Of a stretch of DNA of 43,313 nt, positions 24,272 through 32,023 are shown piece after piece; the first letter of the stretch is position 1, and each line of letters begins with the position of its first letter. A program made the translations under genes and the position numbers. The DNA comes from a virus: positions 1 through 43,313 of IMG/VR virus record IMGVR_UViG_3300025698_000002. One strand, given 5' to 3'. Below the pieces are notes generated by a model, which saw only the letters and a program-made list of their open reading frames with translations, had not been told where the DNA came from and ran no database searches.

Positions 24272-25503
24272 AAGACATCTGGGCTGATGTTAATTACGGT
24301 TATAAAAAGAAAATAACCCTTGAAAACGCAAAAGTTGATGGAGATGAAGTTGATTTCCCAGTTTTTGTGGGTGTGACTGATGCAAATCTAGCCGATGAGG
24401 CGAATGGTGGACATGTTAAATCTGCTAGTGGTTACGATATAGTTTTTTATAATTCTGCCGAAGATACATTACTCAAACATGAGATTGAATTATATACAAA
24501 TACAAATGGTAAATTATGTTTTTGGGTTAAGATACCATCAATAAGTAGTACACCCCCATCAACATATATTTATGCTTATTATGGAAAAGTAGGTGTTGTT
24601 GCCGATCCCTCATCTACCGACACTTGGAATGCAGATTACATATCTGTTTATCACTTCGTTGATAATACGGATAGTACAAGTAACGCTAAAACTTTAACAG
24701 AAAACAATGGAATAAGCTATGCAAATAGTGAGTTAGGTCGTGGTGCTGATTTAAATGGTACTGATGATTGTTTTTCACGTGCATCTGGTTCTGGATGGTT
24801 CACCACAGAAGATGACATCACAGTTATTTCCTATGTTGATACACCAAAAAGTGTTTCCGAAAGCAAAAAAATATTCAAACAAGCGAATACTTATGCTTCA
24901 ACGATAATCTTTCCTATATCACATCCGCCAGATGAATTGAATGCGTATGTACGTAGATCAGCAAATACAATATATCCAGGAACAGGTAACGATGAGTTGG
25001 ATGGCAATTATCACTTGTTTGCATTTAGAAGTGTTAGAAACGATAAAGTATATCTTCATAAAGATGACGATGCAGCAGTAACCGCAAATGAACTTGATAA
25101 TGTTGCATTTTCATTAGGTGCAACTGATAGAAATTTCGTTGGTTGTGATTCAATTGGTGGTCAAACGTGGGAAGGCATAATGGATGAGGTTCAATTGATT
25201 GGTGCTGATGTTGGTGCAAATTGGATAACTACATCATATAATTCAATGTCTGATCCTGGTAATTTTTTAACATGGGGTGCAGAAGAATCACAGAGTACCG
25301 ATGTAGATGTTAGTGCTGGTATAAAAGTATGGGATGGTACTGCTGACATAGAACTCGTAAAGGATAATACCTCACCAGTAAAAGTATTTGATGGTACTGA
25401 TGTTATAGGAGTAAAGCTTGTTGCCACCGATGATGGTGATGCAAGTGCAATTCGTATACGTCTTGATGGTAGTACAACAAAAGCATTTAAAAAGAAAACA
25501 TAA
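24268..25503 (+). CDS. DUF2341 plus concanavalin-like adhesin (receptor-binding candidate)
   Basis: A 411-residue protein starting at GTG within the upstream stop. Residues 5-125 match DUF2341 (YGYKKKITLENAKVDGDEVDFPVFVGV, then LCFWVKIPSIS, TYIYAYYG). Residues about 128-335 fit a LamG/concanavalin-type lectin domain (ISVYHFVD, a GADLNGTDDC stretch, and the closing MDEVQLIGADVGANW). The final 75 residues form a beta-rich tail with two copies of a WDGT/FDGT strand. Lectin-like domains at the end of the tail operon are typical of host attachment. It is the best receptor-binding candidate here. Confidence 0.75.
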   Translation: MKDIWADVNYGYKKKITLENAKVDGDEVDFPVFVGVTDANLADEANGGHVKSASGYDIVFYNSAEDTLLKHEIELYTNTNGKLCFWVKIPSISSTPPSTYIYAYYGKVGVVADPSSTDTWNADYISVYHFVDNTDSTSNAKTLTENNGISYANSELGRGADLNGTDDCFSRASGSGWFTTEDDITVISYVDTPKSVSESKKIFKQANTYASTIIFPISHPPDELNAYVRRSANTIYPGTGNDELDGNYHLFAFRSVRNDKVYLHKDDDAAVTANELDNVAFSLGATDRNFVGCDSIGGQTWEGIMDEVQLIGADVGANWITTSYNSMSDPGNFLTWGAEESQSTDVDVSAGIKVWDGTADIELVKDNTSPVKVFDGTDVIGVKLVATDDGDASAIRIRLDGSTTKAFKKKT

Positions 25504-25515
25504 GGAGATAGAAGA

Positions 25516-25713
25516 ATGGTAACAATAGAAATAAAACCAGAAGAAGTAAAGGCTTTAGATGAAGAACTATACAACAAAGCAATGTGCTCAATCCAAAGTG
25601 GATTAGTACTTGGATTGCTTAGAGCTAAAATTCAAGAAGCATTTAATGCCGAACTTAAAAAACTACAAAAAGCAAAAGCAAAGGAGATACTCGATGTCAA
25701 AAAGAAAGCTTAG
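25516..25713 (+). CDS. Small helical protein (65 aa)
   Basis: Follows an AAGGAGATAGAAGAATG start. It is a short charged helical protein ending in a lysine-rich tail (KKLQKAKAKEILDVKKKA). It overlaps the next gene by 20 bases in a different frame. The stop TAG is followed one codon later by TGA. The function is unknown. It is the first of four small genes at the end of the operon, where lysis or exit genes often lie. Confidence 0.65.
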   Translation: MVTIEIKPEEVKALDEELYNKAMCSIQSGLVLGLLRAKIQEAFNAELKKLQKAKAKEILDVKKKA

Positions 25714-25927
25714 TATTGATGATGCAGTTAAAGAAATAACAAAGCTGGCAAAAGAATTTAAGGAACGTAATGGGAACTCCTCATTACGTATACCAAACAA
25801 GGACTTCAACCTATGGTTAGTTAACTCAATGATTAGACAGAACGGTAGAATTGATAAGCTAGAAGTAACAACTAAAGTTTTGCTAGCCTTATTCTGTGGT
25901 ATAGTAATTAGATTAGTTGTAATTTAA
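25694..25927 (+). CDS. Small membrane-anchored protein (77 aa)
   Basis: The start at 25694 is chosen for its AAGGAGAT site. The longer frame from 25610 only duplicates the coding of the previous gene. A charged helical body is followed by a C-terminal membrane segment (TKVLLALFCGIVIRLVVI). Such tail-anchored proteins near holin-like genes may act in lysis, but this is inference. Confidence 0.7.
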   Translation: MSKRKLSIDDAVKEITKLAKEFKERNGNSSLRIPNKDFNLWLVNSMIRQNGRIDKLEVTTKVLLALFCGIVIRLVVI

Positions 25928-25942
25928 GGGAGACAAAAGGAT

Positions 25943-26110
25943 ATGAAAAAATTTATAAAGTCAAAAACACTATGGATAAATGTTATAGCTATCGGTGCGA
26001 TCATTGCTCAGTGTGAGTTTGGATTCATTGTAACACCTGAATCTCAAATCATAGTATTGAGTGCTGTTAATTTCATACTGAGGGTGATTACTAACGAGGA
26101 GTTGAAATAA
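25943..26110 (+). CDS. Holin-like small membrane protein (55 aa)
   Basis: A 55-residue protein with two hydrophobic segments (LWINVIAIGAIIAQ and SQIIVLSAVNFILRVI) separated by a short loop. The opening SKTLWINVIAI and the closing NFILRVITNEEL resemble small phage holin-like proteins. It overlaps the next ATG (TAATG). If the host is archaeal it may be another membrane protein, since no peptidoglycan hydrolase is seen. Confidence 0.6.
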   Translation: MKKFIKSKTLWINVIAIGAIIAQCEFGFIVTPESQIIVLSAVNFILRVITNEELK

Positions 26111-26250
26111 TGTGTGCTGGTTGTATTATCGCACTAGTATTCTGTTCTGGATTGATAACAATCAGCATAATACTAGGATTATGTTCTGGATTGATAACAA
26201 TCAGCATAATTGACCTATATCGCAGGCTAATTCAGTTTTTAAGCAAATAA
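26110..26250 (+). CDS. Small membrane protein with internal duplication (46 aa)
   Basis: A 46-residue hydrophobic protein coupled to the previous gene. Its middle is a 13-residue tandem duplication (CSGLITISII twice), encoded by two identical 29-base copies with a 39-base period. The identical DNA suggests a recent duplication that lengthened the membrane segment. It is the last gene of the rightward operon. Confidence 0.6.
   Translation: MCAGCIIALVFCSGLITISIILGLCSGLITISIIDLYRRLIQFLSK
26143..26210. repeat. Recent 39-bp-period tandem duplication
   Basis: The 29 bases at 26143-26171 are repeated without change at 26182-26210. The 39-base period keeps the reading frame and duplicates a membrane segment in the 46-residue protein. 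The absence of synonymous change argues for a recent event or an assembly artefact. Confidence 0.85.
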
Positions 26251-26273
26251 TGAAAAATAGGTTCAATTTAAAG

Positions 26274-26342
26274 CATCAAGGAAGCACATGCCTATCTCCC
26301 AGGTGATAACTATCCAGTTATACTTGATGTGCTTCTTTGATG
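26274..26342. terminator. Convergent stem-loop between the rightward and leftward operons
   Basis: CATCAAGGAAGCACAT (26274-26289) pairs with ATGTGCTTCTTTGATG (26327-26342) over 16 positions with one G-T pair. The 37-base loop contains its own small hairpin (ATAACT, ATCC, AGTTAT). It lies in the only gap between the converging operons, so it most likely ends transcription from both sides. A structured RNA is possible. Confidence 0.7.
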
Positions 26343-26370
26343 TGTTTCTGTTCGTTCTAAGTGATTAGGT

Positions 26371-27486
26371 CTATTTACAGTATTTTTTGTAAAAAGTCCA
26401 GGGTACTAGCTTAAAAGCACTGAGTATCCAAAAGAACCACCTGAATGTTTTAAAAAATCTATGGTATGTCTTAAAATCATAGTGTGTTTTTATGTGACCT
26501 GTTATCAATGAGCTAACATTGATTCGTAACTCATTTTCAACTCTATTTACCAGTTTCTTATTGATTGGTACTTCTTTTTCTAGTTCAGCTATTGCATTCT
26601 GTCTTGTCATGTTACCTGAACGTACAAGTGCAGCGTACTCAATTTTTCTTCGATCAGTTTCAAACTTACGTGGAAACATTACATTACCAAGGAACGCTGT
26701 GTACTCATTGTCTAGGTGATGTCCACCGTACCACTTAAAATCATAGAGATCACTAAGTACCTTTATCATAGTCTCTTTTTTAATGTCAACATGGTACAGT
26801 GGTCTAATGTGCTTGATTCTTTTTATTACAATCCAGTACAGCCACTTACGTAACCATAGGTTAGGCATATTCTTTGTTGCGTTTGGTATCCTACCGTATT
26901 TTTCATGTACATCTTTAATGTACCTTGCATCCATGTAGCACCATGATAGAGGACATATACCCTCTGTTCTAAAGTTGTGACCGTTCAGTATGTACTTCAC
27001 ATTATACTTATTGGCAACCTCATACACTGCTGCTGTTGCAGCCATGTCGTATGATATGTCACAGTCTTGAGAACCAGAGGATAAGAATGCTCTGTTAATA
27101 TCATTTACAAGGTTCTTATTAAATTTCCAGTGTACTGCATCAAATGGTATGTGCTCGTGTAGTTTTTTCATGTTATCTTCTGCGATCTTACCGTTCCATC
27201 CGTTATCATAGTGGACCGCTAGTATTCGTAGTCCAAGTAGGCTTGCCATGTGTATTAGGTACGTAGAATCACATCCACCACTGTATCCTATGACAACATC
27301 GTAGTTACTCTTTCGTTGTTTTTTTCTTATTTTTTCTCCCATTTTGACAAGTTCATCGTATCCTTCCATACCACCTGGATACTGCTTGCATAGGTTTTCG
27401 TATATTTTACAGAAGTTACATATGCCATCATCATCTAGTGTAACATCATCTATGTCGTCTGTCAGTGTACACTTTTTACATCTCAT
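26371..27486 (-). CDS. N-acetyl sugar amidotransferase (WbpG-like)
   Basis: A 371-residue protein matching the N-acetyl sugar amidotransferase family. The N-terminus has paired cysteines (CKKC at 3-6, CNFC near 23-26) that should bind zinc. The ATP-binding PP-loop motif GYSGGCDST follows near 68-76. In known pathways WbpG-type enzymes turn an acetamido group into an acetamidino group, using ammonia from a separate glutaminase. No glutaminase is present here, so one may come from the host. It is the last gene of leftward operon II, beside an oxidoreductase, a glycosyltransferase and an acyltransferase. Confidence 0.85.
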   Translation of the reverse strand: MRCKKCTLTDDIDDVTLDDDGICNFCKIYENLCKQYPGGMEGYDELVKMGEKIRKKQRKSNYDVVIGYSGGCDSTYLIHMASLLGLRILAVHYDNGWNGKIAEDNMKKLHEHIPFDAVHWKFNKNLVNDINRAFLSSGSQDCDISYDMAATAAVYEVANKYNVKYILNGHNFRTEGICPLSWCYMDARYIKDVHEKYGRIPNATKNMPNLWLRKWLYWIVIKRIKHIRPLYHVDIKKETMIKVLSDLYDFKWYGGHHLDNEYTAFLGNVMFPRKFETDRRKIEYAALVRSGNMTRQNAIAELEKEVPINKKLVNRVENELRINVSSLITGHIKTHYDFKTYHRFFKTFRWFFWILSAFKLVPWTFYKKYCK

Positions 27487-27488
27487 TT

Positions 27489-27587
27489 TTATTTCTCCAT
27501 TTTTCTACAAAAAAGGTAGAATGCAATAGCAAAGTATGCCATTGCTAGTGTTAGTACAAGAATGGCTGCACCTATTTCTTCTATCAT
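27489..27587 (-). CDS. Single-pass membrane mini-protein (32 aa)
   Basis: A 32-codon frame, almost all of it one membrane helix (ILVLTLAMAYFAIAFYLF), overlapping the previous stop by ATGA. Its end carries the GGAG site for the amidotransferase. The coupling and hydrophobicity suggest a real small membrane protein, perhaps anchoring the glycan enzymes. This is inference. Confidence 0.5.
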   Translation of the reverse strand: MIEEIGAAILVLTLAMAYFAIAFYLFCRKMEK

Positions 27588-28315
27588 TTTTCACCTGTTA
27601 TATACTTTCGCCATAGACGGTTATTTGAGTTAAGACAGTGCTTACCGCTTATTGGTGTGTCTATTCTATTACCCCTACGATATACTCTTTTCCATCCATC
27701 TGATTTACTCATTAGATTTTCAAAGTACGCAATGCTCTCTTTCCAGTTTAGCTTTGCATCACCGTCTGCTAGTTCTTTCAGTGTACCAAAGAACTTTACC
27801 ATCGTCTTACAGTACTCCGTGCCTGCTATCTTGTTGAACTCTGATGATTCGGGTGTATCACACAAATATGTGATTACCCCAAATCGTTCAATGTAATCGC
27901 ATGCTTCGTTACCCTCTTTTTCATTCAGTGCACCAACAAACATATCGTACTTTCTGATGTCTGCTTCAGTGTTTGGGTGTCTACAGTTTACTGATGCATG
28001 AACTACCGTACATCGTTTTATCTTCATATCAGCATCACAGAATATTGCATAGAGCTTTCTCGTTGTACCTATAGCACATGTAGTATGTATAATTATAATG
28101 TCTGGTGCATATTCGATTACGTAGTCTACCACCGTGTCTATAAACTTATCAGTATATGGTATACAAACGTGCATCACTGTTCGATCTGCTTCTTTAGCTT
28201 CATTACCATCTGTAGATAAAAATATATTCTCTTCTATCCCTAGAGTACCTTTGAATATTTTAAAGATTGCACTACCTATTTCTCCTCGATGTCCTACAAC
28301 TATTCTTTTTTCCAT
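27584..28315 (-). CDS. Rossmann-fold oxidoreductase, sugar-nucleotide dehydrogenase-like
   Basis: A 243-residue protein. The N-terminus (RIVVGHRGEIGSA) is a GxGxxG-type nucleotide-binding loop with the first glycine replaced by a GHRGEIG variant. The following pattern (VMHVCIPYTD, IIIIHTTCAIGTTRKL) is like UDP-sugar or 6-phosphogluconate-type dehydrogenases. It is shorter than full UDP-glucose dehydrogenases (about 400 residues), so it may hold only the cofactor domain and a short helical part. In this cluster a sugar oxidation role is likely. Confidence in the exact reaction is low. Confidence 0.6.
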   Translation of the reverse strand: MEKRIVVGHRGEIGSAIFKIFKGTLGIEENIFLSTDGNEAKEADRTVMHVCIPYTDKFIDTVVDYVIEYAPDIIIIHTTCAIGTTRKLYAIFCDADMKIKRCTVVHASVNCRHPNTEADIRKYDMFVGALNEKEGNEACDYIERFGVITYLCDTPESSEFNKIAGTEYCKTMVKFFGTLKELADGDAKLNWKESIAYFENLMSKSDGWKRVYRRGNRIDTPISGKHCLNSNNRLWRKYITGEK

Positions 28316-28331
28316 TATGTAACAACTCCCA

Positions 28332-29486
28332 TTACTTTAATAACTCCTTGTATGCATCAAGCATTCGCTTTGCATCTAACTCCCAATTGTACTCTTTTTT
28401 TGCTGCTTTAAGTCCGTTCTTTCCGTACTGCACACGAAGCTTTGGTTCTTGCAGTAGATACTCTAGTCCAACACGCAATCCAGCCCTACAGTGCTCAATA
28501 ACTAAACCGCAGTTGTTTTGAACTGTAACACGACCAGCATAGCTACCCCTAGATGTGATAACTGGTCTACCTGCAACCATAGCTTCGAGTTGCTTATTGG
28601 CAATAGCACGACCATTATTGTACTGTTCAGGGTCTAGCATACATAGTACAACATCGCACTGTCTTGTTATTGGAACAACAGACATGCAGTTGATTTGACC
28701 TATGAACTCGGAGTGCTTTACTTTCTTACACTCAGCTATAACACTATGATAGTACGGGTCACTTTGTGGACACCCACCTATGTAAAATTTTACACGACCG
28801 TTCATCTTTTCTACGACACCTATTGCTTCAAGTACATACCGTGGTTGTGATATTGTACCGAGAAACAGTAGATTAAGTGGCTCTGTATCATTATCACACT
28901 GTTTATATTTTTTGTAGATCAGTGGTCTGCTATTCCTAACCAAGCTTATCGGTGTTTTCTTATTAAACTTTCTAACCCACTCGTGTGTTATTTTTTCCAT
29001 TATAAAAATCCAATCTGCGTACTTCTGCATTTGCTTTTCTTTTTTCATATAGTACTCCTTAACAACATCACTGAACCCACGACCTGCCATCTCTGCGTAC
29101 ATTTCTCTCATGTCGTATACTATCTTGCACTGATACTTTGATTTTATTCTTATGGCAAGTGGCATGGTATCAAGATTATGTGCATGAACGACATCAATCT
29201 TTGGAACATTTTTTACTATGAACTTGTACATCAAGTACAAGGTTAGGATGTTTCTAAGTGGTGCAAGTACCTTTACTTTTGTAGCAGCACCCATTGTTTT
29301 TGATATCAGGTCATTCTCTGATTCGTGATAGTGTACTGTATCATCTTTGTGTAATAACCATATGTTTAACCCATCTTCGAATCGAATGAACAACTGATAC
29401 ACATCATAGCCTGCATCCTCTAGTGTTTTCTTTTGAAGAACCATTCTAAGATCATAGCTAGGCTTATCGTTATTTCTAATCATCAA
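28332..29486 (-). CDS. Glycosyltransferase family 4 (GT-B fold)
   Basis: A 384-residue GT-B enzyme. The N-terminal domain contains VHAHNLDTMPLA and a DMREMYAEMAG stretch. The C-terminal donor-binding domain opens with LNLLFLGTISQPRYVLEAI and ends with NKQLEAMVAGRPVITS, the conserved nucleotide-sugar binding region with its glutamate. It transfers a sugar from a nucleotide donor onto a glycan acceptor. It may modify a host surface polymer or a virion protein. It is adjacent to the acyltransferase and oxidoreductase genes. Confidence 0.85.
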   Translation of the reverse strand: MMIRNNDKPSYDLRMVLQKKTLEDAGYDVYQLFIRFEDGLNIWLLHKDDTVHYHESENDLISKTMGAATKVKVLAPLRNILTLYLMYKFIVKNVPKIDVVHAHNLDTMPLAIRIKSKYQCKIVYDMREMYAEMAGRGFSDVVKEYYMKKEKQMQKYADWIFIMEKITHEWVRKFNKKTPISLVRNSRPLIYKKYKQCDNDTEPLNLLFLGTISQPRYVLEAIGVVEKMNGRVKFYIGGCPQSDPYYHSVIAECKKVKHSEFIGQINCMSVVPITRQCDVVLCMLDPEQYNNGRAIANKQLEAMVAGRPVITSRGSYAGRVTVQNNCGLVIEHCRAGLRVGLEYLLQEPKLRVQYGKNGLKAAKKEYNWELDAKRMLDAYKELLK

Positions 29487-29494
29487 TACTGTTT

Positions 29495-30058
29495 TCAGTT
29501 TTCATCACCAAAGTTCCACTTGTTTCTTCTTAGGTACTTTGCAGGTGTACCAGCCCATATCTCATAGCTTTTAATGTTCTTTAGGACAACGCTGTTCATT
29601 CCTATCAGGTTGCCGTTACCTATCTTTACGTTTGGTCGTATACCAACACCGATGCCAATAAAGTTATTCTTACCAATGCTAACCTTACCACCGATTACAG
29701 TACCAGCAACGACAAGCGTGTTCTCCCCTATGAATACATCATGTGCAACGTGAACCAAGTTGTCTATCTTAACACCCCTACGTATAACTGTGTTACCGTA
29801 CAGTCCTCGATCAATACATACGTTGCTGTGTATCTCAACATTATCATGTAAAACAACAGTCCCTTTATGTTTTTTAAGGTGAGCAGTGCCATTCTCATCT
29901 CTCTTATAGTTGAAACCATCGAACCCTATTGAACAGTTCGGACCTATCACTACGTTTTTTCCAATAACTACATCGGGATGTACTCTAGCTGACTGATGAA
30001 TACCATAGTCTGTTACACCCATTCTTACTTCTAGTTCTTCTTTAGTATATTTTTTCAT
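29495..30058 (-). CDS. Left-handed beta-helix acyl/acetyltransferase
   Basis: A 187-residue hexapeptide-repeat protein. Repeats such as VIGKNV, VIGPNC, VEIHSNV, VKIDNLV and VSIGKNN run from residue 30 to 165, forming a left-handed beta-helix trimer. HVAHDVFIGENT holds the likely catalytic histidine. It resembles LpxD and the WbpD/PglD sugar N-acetyltransferases. With the amidotransferase gene nearby, a role in making a diacetamido sugar is plausible. The C-terminus (WAGTPAKYLRR) is a common ending in this superfamily. Confidence 0.85.
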   Translation of the reverse strand: MKKYTKEELEVRMGVTDYGIHQSARVHPDVVIGKNVVIGPNCSIGFDGFNYKRDENGTAHLKKHKGTVVLHDNVEIHSNVCIDRGLYGNTVIRRGVKIDNLVHVAHDVFIGENTLVVAGTVIGGKVSIGKNNFIGIGVGIRPNVKIGNGNLIGMNSVVLKNIKSYEIWAGTPAKYLRRNKWNFGDEN

Positions 30059-30158
30059 TTACATCACACCATATTTTAAAGTTCATTAGTCTATGTTCAA
30101 ATAGAACAGATGACTTAAGTAAACCAAGAGCCTTATCTTTTTTTAGTTTATTTTTTGA

Positions 30159-30323
30159 CTAAGCATTAGCGTAACTCCATGCATTTATAATTTCTGTATT
30201 TCCTTGATATGATTTAGATTCTATCAGCAGCAGTGTACCGTTGCTAATACCATAGCAATCAATGGTAACTCTTGCATCCTTATCTGTAATTGTGATACCG
30301 TTCAACCATGCTGTTGTTATCAT
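30159..30323 (-). CDS. Small protein with E-x-K motif, possible truncated nuclease (54 aa)
   Basis: A 54-codon frame overlapping the previous stop by ATGA. It contains VTIDCYG and then LLLIESKSY, a spacing that recalls the D and E-x-K of PD-(D/E)XK nucleases. The frame ends at TAG, but the same frame stays open for 37 more codons to a TAA at the start of the acyltransferase. It may be a longer gene interrupted by TAG, or simply a short gene followed by chance coding. The 30059-30158 stretch holds nothing else. Confidence 0.5.
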   Translation of the reverse strand: MITTAWLNGITITDKDARVTIDCYGISNGTLLLIESKSYQGNTEIINAWSYANA

Positions 30324-30574
30324 TCCACATCACCATTCTCTACTATCTTTGTATCCTCATATGGTACTTCCAATCTCCTGTATATTTCCTTCAAGCTCTG
30401 CTGACAGTCACCCTCAAATGCAGCGTAATCACCGTATCTTTTGCACATCTTCTTTGCCAATCTAAACAGTACATAGTTTAGGTTGCCAGTAATTCCAAGT
30501 GTTTTAAGTTCAGCAGCAAGATTGTCTATAATCCAATCAAGTCTTTCACGTTTCTCTTTTGGTATGTATGGCAT
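30320..30574 (-). CDS. DUF6899-type protein (84 aa)
   Basis: An 84-residue protein opening MPYIPKEKRERLD, with GNLNYVLFRL in the centre and PYEDTKIVENGDV at the end. These are hallmarks of a small family common in tailed viruses and often placed near nucleotide-metabolism genes. The function is unknown. It is overlapped by coupled genes on both sides. Confidence 0.8.
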   Translation of the reverse strand: MPYIPKEKRERLDWIIDNLAAELKTLGITGNLNYVLFRLAKKMCKRYGDYAAFEGDCQQSLKEIYRRLEVPYEDTKIVENGDVE

Positions 30575-30876
30575 TAGTAGACCTCTATTGTATCCTCTTT
30601 GAGTGTTATTTTTATTTCTAGTCCCTGGAATGATACAATACTATTGTATCTTAGTTTCATATACTCGTTAATATCTATAAGTTCTTTGAACCATATTGCG
30701 TACTCTTGACTAAGAATTAGTAGGTGCGGATAATAACCAGTTTCTTCATATAACTCCCGTATCTTGTCGTATATTCTAGTTAGGAGTTCTTCTGGTACTT
30801 TTAAGTCTATTCCAATAGTGTATAGTTTATCATCTTTCATGCTGGTAACTTCTTTTTTTGCATCTATTATTTTCAT
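30574..30876 (-). CDS. Unknown protein (100 aa)
   Basis: A 100-residue alpha-beta protein with a helical centre (ELLTRIYDKIRELYEETGYYP) and a beta-rich end. It overlaps both neighbours by single bases (TAATG). The pattern is seen in small early viral proteins, but I recognise no family. Confidence 0.7.
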   Translation of the reverse strand: MKIIDAKKEVTSMKDDKLYTIGIDLKVPEELLTRIYDKIRELYEETGYYPHLLILSQEYAIWFKELIDINEYMKLRYNSIVSFQGLEIKITLKEDTIEVY

Positions 30877-31169
30877 TAGTAGTCACCTAGCATTTTCTTT
30901 AGTCTTTCAAGCTTTTCATTCTTCATCTTATCAAACGGCTGGTTCTTAAGTACCTGTCGCATTTGTTCGCACATTATTTCAACATCAACAACCTCATATG
31001 CTATAAGTATTTCAGTCATTGCACGGTGCTTATCTGTCTTAGCACGCTTTGCCTTCTGAATAGCTTTAATCAACTCTGAGCACTCTTCAACAACCATATC
31101 AAGCTGTGCAAGTACACCCCACGATTTAATTGCTCGTTGGTATAGGTTAACTTTTTCTAGTGGTTTCAT
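30876..31169 (-). CDS. MazG-like nucleotide pyrophosphohydrolase
   Basis: A 97-residue all-helical protein with the MazG metal-binding signature: EECSE at 28-32 and, on the next helix, ExxD near 59-62 (YEVVDVEI). These enzymes hydrolyse nucleoside triphosphates to monophosphates and pyrophosphate, shaping the nucleotide pool or alarmone levels during infection. It is part of a nucleotide-related cluster with the deoxyribosyltransferase-like gene and the 34730 gene. Confidence 0.85.
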   Translation of the reverse strand: MKPLEKVNLYQRAIKSWGVLAQLDMVVEECSELIKAIQKAKRAKTDKHRAMTEILIAYEVVDVEIMCEQMRQVLKNQPFDKMKNEKLERLKKMLGDY

Positions 31170-31294
31170 TCTTTAACTCTCCAAGCTTTAAATACTAAAG
31201 GTTTTTTGTTCCTCATATCTATAACTAAGAAATTATAATCTACCTGCATTAATAATTCTTTTGATATTAAATCTTTTATTTCTTCTTTGTTCAT
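31166..31294 (-). CDS. Small protein, unknown (42 aa)
   Basis: A 42-codon frame joined to both neighbours by ATGA overlaps. A helical N-terminus is followed by strands (YNFLVIDMRNKKPLVFKAW). No family is recognised. It is called on coupling and on filling an otherwise empty gap. Confidence 0.55.
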   Translation of the reverse strand: MNKEEIKDLISKELLMQVDYNFLVIDMRNKKPLVFKAWRVKE

Positions 31295-31758
31295 TTTTTC
31301 AACCCATAATGTTTAGCAAAGTATTTTTCTAATGTTTTTCTGCTGGTAAATACAATTCTAGCGTGTTGTTTTATCCAAGGATGCCCTGCCCATTTCTTTG
31401 TGATGACGTAGACGGGTATTCTAAGCACTCTAGCAGCATAAAATATCTCCATAGGTGTTCCTATTCTAACATCATGTGCAAACGCTACAATACCATCACT
31501 TTGTCTAATCTTTTTTAGGTCATCTTCGACAATATCATATGAACTTCTCGATGATAGATAGTCACGTTGTTTTCTGCCACCTTCTTTCAAATTGTCCAAT
31601 GTTTCCATTTCACTTGCCCTATCTGGATTATCATAAAATGGATTATCCAAATTTACGTTGTATTTGCCCTCTATCTTTAATTCCCATTTTCTTAATGTTT
31701 TTCTAGTTAGGAAATTATGTGCTAAATAGAGGGTTTTAATTTCGCATTTTCTTTTCAT
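31291..31758 (-). CDS. Nucleoside 2-deoxyribosyltransferase-like protein
   Basis: A 155-residue protein of the nucleoside deoxyribosyltransferase superfamily. The typical N-terminal strand (TLYLAHNF) is followed later by IVEDDLKKIRQSDGIVAF and GTPMEIFYA, where the glutamate of the GT-ME motif is the expected nucleophile. Members cleave or exchange the base of deoxynucleosides, and some act in nucleotide salvage or base modification. It is a probable nucleotide-pool enzyme of the virus. Confidence 0.8.
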   Translation of the reverse strand: MKRKCEIKTLYLAHNFLTRKTLRKWELKIEGKYNVNLDNPFYDNPDRASEMETLDNLKEGGRKQRDYLSSRSSYDIVEDDLKKIRQSDGIVAFAHDVRIGTPMEIFYAARVLRIPVYVITKKWAGHPWIKQHARIVFTSRKTLEKYFAKHYGLKK

Positions 31759-31762
31759 TTAA

Positions 31763-32023
31763 TTACCTCTTATATTTCAACAACAAACGTAATATCATTA
31801 TAGTTACTATCATTTCAATACTAACAACTGCAAATGATAGCAACAAATTGGTCATTGAAAAACATATTAATGAGCAAAGTATTGCTAATATTTTAAGTTT
31901 GTAATGTGTCATGCTTATTGCTTTTGTGTGATGAGTTGTATGTATTTTATGAAATTGTTTTAATGTTGCAATGAGAAAGAAAGTCATCGCCATCATTCCA
32001 AATATATCTGCTATTGGTATCAT
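31763..32023 (-). CDS. Three-helix membrane protein, SemiSWEET/PQ-loop-like
   Basis: An 86-residue protein with three hydrophobic helices. The first helix (IFGMMAMTFFLIATLKQFHKI) leads into a HTKAISM turn, like the first helix and loop of SemiSWEET and PQ-loop sugar transporters, in which a short three-helix unit dimerises. The third helix ends in a basic tail. SemiSWEETs normally have about 85-95 residues, so the length fits. It could move a small sugar or act as a membrane partner. The start overlaps the HNH endonuclease stop. Confidence 0.6.
   Translation of the reverse strand: MIPIADIFGMMAMTFFLIATLKQFHKIHTTHHTKAISMTHYKLKILAILCSLICFSMTNLLLSFAVVSIEMIVTIMILRLLLKYKR

Noticed and set aside
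25610-25693. Longer start for the tail-anchored membrane protein
   Set aside because: It only re-reads the preceding gene in another frame. AAGGAGAT directly upstream of 25694 supports the shorter form.
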